Below, piece after piece: positions 54,802 through 63,412 of a stretch of 64,000 nt of DNA; the first letter of the stretch is position 1; each line of letters opens with the position of its first letter. A model generated the notes under the pieces. That model saw only the letters and a list, made by a program, of their open reading frames with translations. It was not told the DNA's origin and made no database searches. This stretch comes from Prosthecobacter gellanilyticus. Its GTDB lineage: Bacteria; Verrucomicrobiota; Verrucomicrobiia; Verrucomicrobiales; Verrucomicrobiaceae. The stretch covers positions 25,077 through 89,076 of the forward strand of contig NZ_BKAG01000029.1 in the NCBI RefSeq assembly GCF_007992435.1, in the 5' to 3' direction. The position numbers were made by a program, and so were the translations under genes.

Positions 54802-56037
54802 ATGATTTCAAAGGCGCTGATGCTCTCGTTTCTCTTCTCGGCAGGCTTGCTCGCGGCAGACTGGCCGCGCTGGCGCGGACCGACGGGCGATGGCACGTGG
54901 AATCCCCCTGAAGTGCCGAAGGGCTTTGCGACTCGAGAGCCGGAGCGTTTGTGGAAGGCATCCATCGGCGCGGGCTATGGTGGTGTGACGATGAGGGACG
55001 GTCGTGTCTATGTGATGGACCGGCCCAAGTCTCCGGAGAACACGGAGCGCGTGCTTTGCTTCGATGCGGAAACGGGTGAGCCGCTGTGGTCCCGTGAATG
55101 GACGGCGGACTATGGAAGCATGGAGTACGGCACGGGGCCGCGTGCGTCCGTGACGATTCACGAAGGCCATGCCTACACTCTAGGCGCGGTGGGCATGGCG
55201 ATGTGCCTGAATGCAGAAACGGGAGAGGCCGTGTGGCAGGTGGACACCGTGAAGGACCACGCGGCCAAAGTGCCGACCTGGGGTTTTGCGGCATCGCCCG
55301 TGATCGAAGGCGAGAAGGTGCTGCTGCATGTCGGCGCGGAGAGCCAGGGCAGCGTGGTGGCGCTGGACCGGAAGTCTGGGACGATCGTGTGGAAGGGCGG
55401 GCCTGATCCAGCAGGCTACTGCACGCCAGAGGTCATCACGCACACGGGCCGGAAGCAGTTGATCACCTGGGGGCCGGAGCACATCCAGAGCCTGGATCCA
55501 GAGACGGGTGATGTGTTTTGGACCTGGCCCTACAAGATCACGTATGGCGTGAGCATCGCGCAGCCGTTGTATCGAGACGGGCTTCTGCTGGTCTCAGGCT
55601 ACTGGCACGGCACAAAGGTGCTGAAGCTCGGCGAGAAGCCGCAGGATGTGTCTCTGGCCTGGGAGAATGAGAAGGAGATGTGCGGGCTGATGTCGGCACC
55701 TCTTTATAAAGACGGCGTGGTGTATCTCCTGGATAAGAACAAGGGACTGCAGGGCGTCGATCTCAAGACCGGCAAAGTCCTGTGGAGCGATGACAACACG
55801 CTCACGCCGAAAGATCGCAATCCACAGATGAGTCTCGTGTGGTTGAAGGAATCCGAGGGATTGGCGAGCCTGCTCAATGCGAGTGGTGAGCTGGTGCACG
55901 TGAAGCTGAGCAAGGATGGCTTTGAAGAGCTGGTGAGACATCAGATCATCGGCAAGACCTGGGCTCATCCGGCCTTTGTCGGCAGCCGGATTTGGGCGCG
56001 TTCTGACACAGAACTGGTCGCTTGGGCTCTCTGGTGA
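54802..56037 (+). CDS. Second secreted PQQ-like beta-propeller protein
   Basis: 411 residues from the ATG at 54802, chosen because MISKALMLSFLFSAGLLAA is a signal peptide; an ATG at 54763 is in frame. The propeller begins WPRWRGPTGDGTW and the blades carry GEPLWSR, GEAVWQV, GTIVWKG, GDVFWTW, GKVLWSD. There is no clear catalytic site. Only local similarity to the first propeller is apparent, so it is unlikely to be a recent duplication. Confidence 0.88.
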   Translation: MISKALMLSFLFSAGLLAADWPRWRGPTGDGTWNPPEVPKGFATREPERLWKASIGAGYGGVTMRDGRVYVMDRPKSPENTERVLCFDAETGEPLWSREWTADYGSMEYGTGPRASVTIHEGHAYTLGAVGMAMCLNAETGEAVWQVDTVKDHAAKVPTWGFAASPVIEGEKVLLHVGAESQGSVVALDRKSGTIVWKGGPDPAGYCTPEVITHTGRKQLITWGPEHIQSLDPETGDVFWTWPYKITYGVSIAQPLYRDGLLLVSGYWHGTKVLKLGEKPQDVSLAWENEKEMCGLMSAPLYKDGVVYLLDKNKGLQGVDLKTGKVLWSDDNTLTPKDRNPQMSLVWLKESEGLASLLNASGELVHVKLSKDGFEELVRHQIIGKTWAHPAFVGSRIWARSDTELVAWALW

Positions 56038-56222
56038 GCTGTGGATAAGTGGAGCGAGTCCGTAAACCGCGAGGCTCCGCAGGGACTCAAATTATAAGAA
56101 ATAAAGTCTGATATCTGGGACCTGTCTAAGGTTGTTCTCCCCCGACAATTTGCTTATTTTAATAAATCATCTCCACAAACTGTTTGCGGAGCGTGATATT
56201 TTAAAATTCCCCCGTCTTTCCC
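56038..56222. other. AT-rich spacer ahead of the methyltransferase
   Basis: The last 130 bases are much more AT-rich than their surroundings (for example AATAAATCATC and ATTTTAAAATTC). They hold a 21-base dyad at 56171-56191, listed separately. Confidence 0.6.
56171..56191. promoter_or_regulatory. Dyad operator candidate
   Basis: CTCCACAAAC and GTTTGCGGAG are arms around one central base, pairing at 9 of 10 positions. The dyad ends 31 bases before the GTG start at 56223 and lies in the AT-rich spacer, so a regulator could bind there. Confidence 0.35.
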
Positions 56223-57176
56223 GTGTCGGCCCTAGCTCCCATCATTCTGCCAGACGCCCCTGTCTCCCGCCGGCGCGAGGTGCATCTGCTCAATAAGTTC
56301 GATGACCTGTTTCAGGACTTCCTCGCGAAGGGAGGACCGCTGCCGACGGAATACTCCGTTCTGAACCGCGCTATCCGTCATCTGGGCGATGCTCTGCGAG
56401 CGGGAGTCGTGGGCCGGGCCGAATTGCTGACCTATGTTCAAGAGACGACTTTGCGCCACCTGCCCAACACGATGCAGGCGGAGGCTCTCGAGCGGAAGTA
56501 TGGCTACAGCGGCGATTTTGAGATCATCGACCATATCTACAGCCGCCATACCTCCTCTGACCCGAAGCAGCGCCTGTGGGACCTTTATTTCCATGCTCAA
56601 GCTGCCCCGGTGGCCGTGAGAAATCGCAAAGCCTACTTCCTGCAACTGATGCGCGATCATCTGGCCGCGTCGGCCGGCCGGATGGATGTGCTGAATGTGG
56701 CCTCGGGGCCGTGTCGTGACCTGCGCGAGTTTTTCCTCGATCACTCCGACTCTGCTGTGACAGTGGACTGCGTGGACATGGATGCGCGGGCGATCGAATA
56801 CGGCAGCCGTCTCTGTGCGCCTTGGCTGGACAGGATTCAGTTTCATCATCGCAATGTGCTCAAGCATGTGCCGACCCGGGCCTATGACCTGGTGTGGTCA
56901 GCGGGCCTCTTTGATTATCTTTCCGACCGCCTTGTGGTGCATCTGCTGGGAGCCTTGCTGAAGGTGGTGAAGCCCGGAGGAGAGGTGGTGATCGGGAATT
57001 TTTCCGACTTCAATCCGAGCCGTGACTTCATGGAGCTCTTCGGGCACTGGCATCTGCGCCACCGCAGCAAGGAAGCGCTGCTGGCGCTGGCGGCGCAGGC
57101 CGGGGCGACACCCGACCAGACTCAGATTCTATGGGAGCCTGAGGGCGTGAACTACTTCCTCCATATCAGGAGGTGA
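56223..57176 (+). CDS. SAM-dependent methyltransferase, PhcB-like pattern
   Basis: 317 residues with a GTG start at 56223. An N-terminal helical domain with KYGYSGDFEIIDHIY (about 97-111) and the Rossmann methyltransferase from about 150 (VLNVASGPCRDLREF, DCVDMDARAIEYG, YDLVWSAGLFDYLSD, KPGGEVVIGNFSDFNP). The combination of a YxGD..(I/M)..IY segment with this fold recalls PhcB, which makes 3-hydroxypalmitate methyl ester as a signal. That link is by pattern only. Confidence 0.7.
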   Translation: MSALAPIILPDAPVSRRREVHLLNKFDDLFQDFLAKGGPLPTEYSVLNRAIRHLGDALRAGVVGRAELLTYVQETTLRHLPNTMQAEALERKYGYSGDFEIIDHIYSRHTSSDPKQRLWDLYFHAQAAPVAVRNRKAYFLQLMRDHLAASAGRMDVLNVASGPCRDLREFFLDHSDSAVTVDCVDMDARAIEYGSRLCAPWLDRIQFHHRNVLKHVPTRAYDLVWSAGLFDYLSDRLVVHLLGALLKVVKPGGEVVIGNFSDFNPSRDFMELFGHWHLRHRSKEALLALAAQAGATPDQTQILWEPEGVNYFLHIRR

Positions 57177-57188
57177 GTGAGAAGTCTT

Positions 57189-57288
57189 TGACCACTGATG
57201 GGCACTGATAGTCACTCATGACCAAGCCCTCAGAAGGCTTGGTCAGTATCAGTGGTTATCAGTGCTGATTAGTGGTTAAAAAGTCTGG
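57189..57288. repeat. ACCACTRAT-type inverted repeat, copy 1
   Basis: It begins GACCACTGATGGGCACTGAT and ends CAGTGCTGATTAGTGGTTA, then AAAAGTCTGG. The centre is GACCAAGCCCTCAGAAGGCT followed by TGGTC, another inverted stretch. It lies between the methyltransferase and dprA. Confidence 0.75.
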
Positions 57289-57341
57289 TTTAGGACGAAG
57301 CAGCTCGAGTTTTAGCTTGCCGAGATGGGGTGGGGTATGGA

Positions 57342-58454
57342 ATGCGTGTTCAAATGACACGTACTGAGGCTTGGATTGCACTGAACCTGATTCCGCAGGT
57401 GGGGCCGGTGCGCGTGCGGAAATTGCTGGAGCGGTTTGTGACCCCTGAACGCATTTTGATGGCCAAGGCCTCAGAGATCGCTGGGGTCGAAGGTTTTGGC
57501 CGCAAGCAGGCGGAGGCGCTCGCAGGTTGGGAGGCAGAGATCGATCTGGAGGCGGAGATGCGGAAGATCCGGGAGCGTGATCTGACGATTCTCACGCAGG
57601 AGGATGAACTGTATCCTGAACTGCTCAGAACGATCTATGATCCGCCGCTGGTGCTCTATGTGTGGGGTGAGCTCAAGAAGCGGGATCATAATGCCATTGG
57701 TGTGGTCGGCAGCCGTCATGCGACCATCTATGGCATCAACGCGACGAAGAAGATGAGCTTCCAGATTGCTTACGCGGGTTACACGGTGATCAGCGGTCTG
57801 GCGCGTGGCATTGACACGACGGCCCATGAAGCGGCGCTAGCTGCCAAAGGACGCACCGTGGCGGTGATCGGCTCAGGGCTTGGGAAGTTGTATCCTCCGG
57901 AAAACATGGCGCTGGCGGAGCGCATCGCGCAAAACGGCGCGGTGATCAGCGAGTATCCGGTGGACCGCATGGCGGACAAACAAACGTTTCCGTACCGGAA
58001 TCGCGTGGTGGCAGGCTGGAGCAGCGGCTTGCTGGTCACCGAGGCACCGCTGAAAAGCGGCTCGCTCATCACCGCGCAACAGGCCACGGAGCAAGGCCGG
58101 ACGGTCTATGCGGTGCCTGGTCCGATCGACAAGCCGACATCGGCGGGATGCAATCGCCTCATCCAGCAAGGCGCGAAGCTGGTGATGGATGGCGCGGATG
58201 TGCTGGATGATCTGATGACTTTATTTCCCACCGCGCCCAAGGCGCCGGTGGTGGAGGCGACCAAGCCCAATGTCATGCTCACTCTGGATGAGGAGATCCT
58301 CTTCGGAGCCATTGATACCGAGGAGCAGCATGTGGATGAGCTGATCACGCGCTCTGGACTCACGGCGGCGACGGTGAATGTGACGCTCATGCGGTTGGAG
58401 ATGAAGCGCGTGATTCGTGCGCTGCCGGGGAGACGGTATGTGCGGCTGGTGTGA
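57342..58454 (+). CDS. dprA: DNA processing protein DprA
   Basis: About 370 residues. Loads RecA on incoming single-stranded DNA during natural transformation. The start is uncertain: ATG at 57342 (preceded by GGGGTGGGG), or 57354. N-terminal helix-hairpin-helix-like segment (LIPQVGPVRVRKLLERF, SEIAGVEGFGRKQAEAL); Rossmann fold with GVVGSRHATIYG, SGLARGIDTTAHEAAL, GSGLGKLYPPEN and PYRNRVVAGWS; C-terminal winged helix near the end (DELITRSGLTAATVNVTLMRLEMK). Confidence 0.93.
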   Translation: MRVQMTRTEAWIALNLIPQVGPVRVRKLLERFVTPERILMAKASEIAGVEGFGRKQAEALAGWEAEIDLEAEMRKIRERDLTILTQEDELYPELLRTIYDPPLVLYVWGELKKRDHNAIGVVGSRHATIYGINATKKMSFQIAYAGYTVISGLARGIDTTAHEAALAAKGRTVAVIGSGLGKLYPPENMALAERIAQNGAVISEYPVDRMADKQTFPYRNRVVAGWSSGLLVTEAPLKSGSLITAQQATEQGRTVYAVPGPIDKPTSAGCNRLIQQGAKLVMDGADVLDDLMTLFPTAPKAPVVEATKPNVMLTLDEEILFGAIDTEEQHVDELITRSGLTAATVNVTLMRLEMKRVIRALPGRRYVRLV

Positions 58455-58477
58455 TCGGTTGAAGCACCCAGCTTTTA

Positions 58478-58568
58478 AACCACGAATTGACACCCATGAA
58501 TACGAATGACCAAGGCATCTGTGGCTTCAGTTTTCGTGTCTATTAGTGTCATTCGTGGTTAGAGATCT
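58478..58568. repeat. ACCACTRAT-type inverted repeat, copy 2
   Basis: It begins AACCACGAATTGACACCCAT and ends GTCTATTAGTGTCATTCGTG, then GTTAGAGATCTG. The centre is GACCAAGGCATCTG. It lies between the convergent dprA and BPL-N genes. Confidence 0.75.
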
Positions 58569-58592
58569 GAGCAGAGGGATTCGATGGTATGC

Positions 58593-59693
58593 CTACTTGC
58601 CTCCAGCGATCCATCTCACGGCGCGCTCGACGAAGGGTTCCATGCCGGCTTGCTGCTCGGGGTGGGGGCTGCTGCAAAGGACGCGGCCTTTGCCATAGTT
58701 GCCGATGACCATGGCGGGAGAGTTCACCTGGGCTCCGACGGGGGCGCCGTTTTTGGCGAGCTCGCTGCGGAAGTAGGCGAGAGGTTCGAAATCACCGATG
58801 TCGGCGTCTTCGGCGGGATTGAAGACAGGGCCGTTGGCATAACGAATATCCAGGATGCCTTCAGGCATGCCGAGGATCTCGCGGCCTTTGGGAGTGAACT
58901 CGATCTTCACATCGCCTTCACCGCGTGCCCATTTGGAGGACTTGGTTTTGGCATCCAGAATGTGCACGCCCCAGGAGAAGCCTTCGCAGGCGAGGTAGTT
59001 GCCGGCGCAGATGCCGAGATAACCACCACCGGCCTCGACAAAACGGCGAACCTGCTCGCGGCCGATAAGACCCAATGAGCCAGCTTGTTTGCCACCGCTG
59101 CCGCCGGTGAAGATGATGACATCAAAGTCCTTCAGGCCGCCTTCACGGATGAGTTCGGGCTTAACCAACTTTACGGTCACGCCTTCGGCCTTGCCGAGCA
59201 GCTCGGTGCAGCGTGGGATGCCTTTGCCAAAGCTGCCGTAGTCATCAAAGAGCGCCACGCGGATGTTCTTCGGATCAATCTGGCGCGGGGCGATGGGTGC
59301 CGTCTCCTGCCAGGTGATCAGGGCTTTCTGCGGAAGCTTGAGGCCCGGACGCTGGCCCACCACGAACCATTGGTCACCCTTTTGCGTGATCATGCCGCCT
59401 TTCACGGGCAGCTCAGCCACCAGGTTCAGGGCCTTCACGTTGACCTTCGGATCATCGACTTTGAAGGCGGTGTTGTCGGTGGTGTGGTAGACCGCTGTGA
59501 CTTCTGGATCCTTCGCCGCGGCGACCCTGTAAAAGTGACCGGGGCTGTGCTGGGCCACGGGCGGGCAGGCCATGGCCAGATCACCCGCATCCGTCCATTC
59601 GCCTAGTTTGGGGTAGAGTACTCCAGTGGCGAGATTCTCCTCGGCAGGCAGCAGGGAGGTGGTAATGAGGAGGGTTGCTATTAGGCGGAGCAT
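58593..59693 (-). CDS. Secreted BPL-N (glutamine amidotransferase-like) domain protein
   Basis: 366 residues from the ATG at 59693, chosen because MLRLIATLLITTSLLPA is a signal peptide. After a beta-rich N-terminal part (20-140), the class I glutamine amidotransferase-like fold begins with IRVALFDDYGSFG, and has IIFTGGSGGKQ and the nucleophile elbow GYLGICAGNY with C229. A His follows in VLCSSPHPEQQAG. This is the layout of the BPL-N family. The substrate is unknown; the divergent M19 dipeptidase gene begins 79 bases away. Confidence 0.8.
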   Translation of the reverse strand: MLRLIATLLITTSLLPAEENLATGVLYPKLGEWTDAGDLAMACPPVAQHSPGHFYRVAAAKDPEVTAVYHTTDNTAFKVDDPKVNVKALNLVAELPVKGGMITQKGDQWFVVGQRPGLKLPQKALITWQETAPIAPRQIDPKNIRVALFDDYGSFGKGIPRCTELLGKAEGVTVKLVKPELIREGGLKDFDVIIFTGGSGGKQAGSLGLIGREQVRRFVEAGGGYLGICAGNYLACEGFSWGVHILDAKTKSSKWARGEGDVKIEFTPKGREILGMPEGILDIRYANGPVFNPAEDADIGDFEPLAYFRSELAKNGAPVGAQVNSPAMVIGNYGKGRVLCSSPHPEQQAGMEPFVERAVRWIAGGK

Positions 59694-59772
59694 AAGGGTA
59701 TTAGAACTGGCTTCGTGCTTGAACGTCCTCCCCGCAGGATTCATTCCGCCAACCCCGTAGATTCGCCCACTC

Positions 59773-60846
59773 ATGCTTACTTTTGATGCTCATCTCGACC
59801 TCAGTCTCAATGCTCTCGGCGGTTTTAATCGTGATCTTCGACTCCCGGTGCACGAAATTCGCCGGCGGGAAGAGGGGATGACAGGAAAGGGGCGTGCGGG
59901 AGGCACCACGGCCTTTCCTGAGATGCGAAAGGGCAGGGTGGGCATCTGCGTGGCCACACAGCTCGCGGGTTGCATGCCGGGTGTGTCGCCGATCGCGAAC
60001 TGGATGTCCCCTCATCAGGCCTGGGCTGAGACGCAGGGCCAGCTGGCTTGGTATAAAACCATGGAAGAAGAAGGGCACATGACGCAGATCACGAATCTGC
60101 AGCAGCTCGAGGCCTCCGTGGCGCTGTGGAATGACACAAGTATCCCAGATGAGACGAAGCCGATCGGCTACATCCTCAGTTTGGAAGGCGCGGACAGCAT
60201 CCGCACCGTGGGCCACCTGGAAGGCTGCTGGAACCAGGGGCTGCGAGCCATGGGGCCGGCACATTATGGCGTGTGTCGTTATGCCATGGGGCATGATATG
60301 CCTGGTGGACTGCCGCCGCAGGGCAGGGAATTGATCAAGGAAATGGACCGCCTGGGCATGATCCTGGATGTGACCCATCTTTCGGATGAATCCTTCTGGG
60401 AAGCCCTGGACATTTTTGGCGGCCCGGTGTGGGCCAGTCATTCGAACTGCCGTGCCCTGGTGCCGGATGTGCGCCAGTTCAGTGACGAGCAATTGAAGGC
60501 ACTGATTGCCCGTGGAGCGGTGATCGGCGCAGCACTGGATGCCTGGATGATGATCCCGGGCTGGGTCCGCGGGAAAACGACGCCTCAAGAGACCGGGCTG
60601 AAGCTGGAGGTGATCTGCGACCACATCGACCACATCTCCCAGCTCGCCGGAAATGCGAAGCACAGCGGCATCGGCACCGATCTGGATGGCGGTTACGGTA
60701 TCGAGCAGACCCCTGAAGACCTGGACACCATCGCCGATCTGGCCCGGATCCCGGACATGCTTGCCAAGCGCGGTTACACTCAGGCCGACATTGAAGGAGT
60801 GATGCACGGGAACTATCTCAACCTGCTACGGAAAGCCTGGGCTTGA
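59773..60846 (+). CDS. Membrane-dipeptidase-family (M19) peptidase
   Basis: 357 residues, zinc-dependent. DAHLDLSLNALGG carries H7 and D9; SLEGADSI carries the bridging Glu; DVTHLSDESFWEAL and ASHSNCRAL carry further His; GIGTDLDGGYG carries the catalytic Asp. No signal peptide, so cytoplasmic. Such enzymes hydrolyse dipeptides, including D-amino acid ones. Confidence 0.9.
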   Translation: MLTFDAHLDLSLNALGGFNRDLRLPVHEIRRREEGMTGKGRAGGTTAFPEMRKGRVGICVATQLAGCMPGVSPIANWMSPHQAWAETQGQLAWYKTMEEEGHMTQITNLQQLEASVALWNDTSIPDETKPIGYILSLEGADSIRTVGHLEGCWNQGLRAMGPAHYGVCRYAMGHDMPGGLPPQGRELIKEMDRLGMILDVTHLSDESFWEALDIFGGPVWASHSNCRALVPDVRQFSDEQLKALIARGAVIGAALDAWMMIPGWVRGKTTPQETGLKLEVICDHIDHISQLAGNAKHSGIGTDLDGGYGIEQTPEDLDTIADLARIPDMLAKRGYTQADIEGVMHGNYLNLLRKAWA

Positions 60847-60862
60847 GAATATTTAAACTTTG

Positions 60863-60962
60863 TTAACCACTAATAAACATTCATTTACACTGATGACCAG
60901 ACCTCAGAAAGGCTTGAAAAATAAGTGCTCATCCGTGCCTATTAGTGGTATAGAAATCTGGC
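60863..60962. repeat. ACCACTRAT-type inverted repeat, copy 3
   Basis: It begins TTAACCACTAATAAACATTC and ends CCGTGCCTATTAGTGGTATA, then GAAATCTGG. The centre is GACCAGACCTCAGAAAGGCT. It lies downstream of the dipeptidase and upstream of the rplM promoter. Confidence 0.75.
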
Positions 60963-61044
60963 CGTTGCCGACGGAAGCAAGACTCATCTCCCCCTATGGT
61001 TTTGATAGATCGTAAAAGCTTGTGTGAATAACTGGACTTTCCGG

Positions 61045-61072
61045 TTGACACCCTGCCGCACTCTTCTATTCT
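61045..61072 (+). promoter_or_regulatory. Sigma70-type promoter of rplM-rpsI
   Basis: TTGACA (61045-61050), a 16-base spacer, TATTCT (61067-61072). The -35 is a perfect consensus and it lies 57 bases upstream of the rplM start. Confidence 0.6.
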
Positions 61073-61128
61073 CGCGGCCCTCTTTCCCCCGCAGGTGTTC
61101 ATCATCTGCCCCTACTTAAAAGCACCTT

Positions 61129-61563
61129 ATGAAGACATTCTCTGCGAAAGCCGAATCCGTGAACCGCCAGTGGTGGATCATCGACGCCAAGGACCAAGTC
61201 CTGGGCCAAGTGGCTGTGGCTGCCGCCAATCTGATCCGTGGCAAGACCCGCCCAACCTTCACCCCGAACGTGGACACCGGCGATTTCGTGGTCGTGATCA
61301 ACGCTGACAAGGTGAAGCTGACCGGCAAGAAGGAAACCCAGAAGATCTACACCAGCAAGACCGCCGTCTACATCGGCAACCAGAAGGTGGAAACCGCTGA
61401 GAAGGTGCGCCAGCGCCGTCCAGAGCTTCTCGTCCATCGCGCTGTGAAGGGCATGGTCCCGCACAACCGCTTGGGCAACAAGATCATCACCAAGCTGAAA
61501 GTTTATGTGGGTGAGGAGCATCCTCATGCGGCCCAGAACCCGAAGACCTTCGCTGTCGCCTGA
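61129..61563 (+). CDS. rplM: Ribosomal protein L13
   Basis: 144 residues, normal for L13 of the 50S subunit. WWIIDAKDQVLGQVAVAAANLIRGK, and near the end MVPHNRLGNKIITKLKVYVGEEHPH are conserved segments. It is followed by rpsI after 34 bases, the usual pair. No Shine-Dalgarno is visible. Confidence 0.97.
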   Translation: MKTFSAKAESVNRQWWIIDAKDQVLGQVAVAAANLIRGKTRPTFTPNVDTGDFVVVINADKVKLTGKKETQKIYTSKTAVYIGNQKVETAEKVRQRRPELLVHRAVKGMVPHNRLGNKIITKLKVYVGEEHPHAAQNPKTFAVA

Positions 61564-61597
61564 TCGATCCCATCCACCTTCTGACTGATCCAAGTTC

Positions 61598-61994
<397 letters not shown>

Positions 61995-62020
61995 TGGATT
62001 GGTATCTGGTTATTGGTTTC

Positions 62021-62052
62021 AAAAAACCCGTCTCGAAAGAGGCGGGTTTTTT
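62021..62052 (+). terminator. Terminator of rplM-rpsI
   Basis: AAAAAACCCG and TCTC, a GAAA loop, then GAGG and CGGGTTTTTT: a perfect-looking stem with a T-run. It is 30 bases beyond the rpsI stop. Confidence 0.92.
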
Positions 62053-62065
62053 GCATTCGGAGAGT

Positions 62066-62200
62066 GCGCTGTTTTCGGTTCGCGGTTCTCGGTTTGTCAG
62101 AGGAAGGGGCCAATAGGTCTGATGTGTCTCACGTGACCTATTGGAGGCAAACTTGGTGGGAGCGAACCGGGAACTGGGAACAGAGAACCCTGAACCGTAA
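62066..62200. repeat. GGTTC/GAACC repeat with a central CCAATAGGTC hairpin
   Basis: Outer arms are CGGTTCGCGGTTCTCGG (62077 on) and, inverted, GCGAACCGGGAACTGGGAA with CAGAGAACCCTGAACC (62162 on). Between them, CCAATAGGTC (62110-62119) and GACCTATTGG (62135-62144) form a perfect 10-bp stem with a 15-base loop. It fills most of the leader of bioB. Confidence 0.65.
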
Positions 62201-62277
62201 AACCATCTGTGAACAAGTCTCCCTTCGCTCTTGCTGCCGCGTGGGTTTCGTGGCAAAACCGTGGCATATCCCCACGC

Positions 62278-63330
62278 ATGAAATACGCCGATCTGCATCG
62301 CATCTACCACCAGCCGTTCTTTGACCTTCTGAAGCAGGCCCGCGCCGTGCATGAGGAGCACTGGACTGGCAATGAGGTGCAGCTCTGCACGCTGCTGAGC
62401 ATCAAGACGGGTGGTTGCAGCGAAGACTGCGGCTACTGCGCGCAGAGCGCCCGCTATACCACGGGTGTGCAGGCTGAGAAGCTGATGCCGAAGGAGCAGA
62501 TCATGGAGCGCGCGCTCGCGGCCCGTGCCAGTGGTTCCACGCGCTTTTGCATGGGCGCTGCCTGGAAAGGTGTGCGCAAGGGCACGCAGAAGTTTGACCA
62601 GGTGCTGGATATCGTGCGTGATGTCTCCAAGCTCGGCATGGAAGTCTGTGTGACGCTGGGACAACTGGGTGCTGAAGAAGCGCAGGATCTCAAGGAAGCC
62701 GGTGTCACGGCCTACAATCATAACGTCGACACCTCGCCAGAGCATTACCCGAACATCGTCAGCACGCACACGTTTGAGGATCGTCTCAGCACCATCCGTC
62801 ATGCGCAGGACGCAGGCATGTCGGTCTGCTGTGGTGGCATTCTGGGTTTGGGCGAGACCATTGAGGACCGTCTCAAGATGCTGGAGGTGATCTCCAACTT
62901 TAATCCGCATCCGGAGAGCGTGCCGATCAATGCGCTGATGCCGATCAAGGGCACGCCGCTGGGCGACAACGAGGTGGTGGATTCCTTTGCCTTCATCCGC
63001 ATGATCGCCGTGGCGCGCATCGCCATCCCGCGTGCGAAGGTGCGCCTCAGCGCCGGCCGCACGAACCTGAGCCGCGAGGCACAGACGCTGGCCTTCTTTG
63101 CCGGTGCGAACTCCATCTTCTACGGTGACAAGCTGCTCACTGCCGCCAATCCTCGCGCCAACGAAGATCTGCGACTGATCCGTGACCTTGGCCTCAGTGT
63201 CCAGGCTCCAAATCCTGCCATGGGCGCCCCTGGCAGTGATGAAGTCCGTCCGCTTTCGCCTACCATTGAAGGTGTGAACGACGGCAGTTCCTGTGAGCTC
63301 GCTGGCTGCGGATCTGGCTGCGGCGCCTGA
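62278..63330 (+). CDS. bioB: Biotin synthase
   Basis: Radical SAM enzyme that inserts sulfur into dethiobiotin. 350 residues counted from the ATG at 62278 (MKYADLHRIY), normal length. C47, C51 and C54 in CSEDCGYC bind the 4Fe-4S cluster; the 2Fe-2S site Cys residues lie in segments such as VCVTLGQ and MSVCCGGILGLGE. An earlier in-frame GTG at 62209 is unlikely. The last residues are GCGSGCGA, a Cys-rich tail not seen in most BioB. No other bio gene is nearby. Confidence 0.95.
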   Translation: MKYADLHRIYHQPFFDLLKQARAVHEEHWTGNEVQLCTLLSIKTGGCSEDCGYCAQSARYTTGVQAEKLMPKEQIMERALAARASGSTRFCMGAAWKGVRKGTQKFDQVLDIVRDVSKLGMEVCVTLGQLGAEEAQDLKEAGVTAYNHNVDTSPEHYPNIVSTHTFEDRLSTIRHAQDAGMSVCCGGILGLGETIEDRLKMLEVISNFNPHPESVPINALMPIKGTPLGDNEVVDSFAFIRMIAVARIAIPRAKVRLSAGRTNLSREAQTLAFFAGANSIFYGDKLLTAANPRANEDLRLIRDLGLSVQAPNPAMGAPGSDEVRPLSPTIEGVNDGSSCELAGCGSGCGA

Positions 63331-63358
63331 GCGTAAAGTTTTTTGAATGACCACCCAA

Positions 63359-63389
63359 GAAAGGCAGGACGCCAGCCGTCCTGCCTTTC
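63359..63389 (+). terminator. Hairpin between bioB and the next gene
   Basis: GAAAGGCAGGACG (63359-63371) and CGTCCTGCCTTTC (63377-63389) are perfect 13-base arms with a 5-base loop. Only a short T-run follows, inside the arm; termination of bioB is likely. Confidence 0.65.
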
Positions 63390-63412
63390 AAGTCCCACCA
63401 CCACCCAACGCC

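Noticed and set aside
52912..56037. The two PQQ-like propellers as a recent tandem duplication
   Set aside because: They share fold, length and opening WPxWRGP but little sequence beyond that, lie on opposite strands, and are separated by an unrelated gene.
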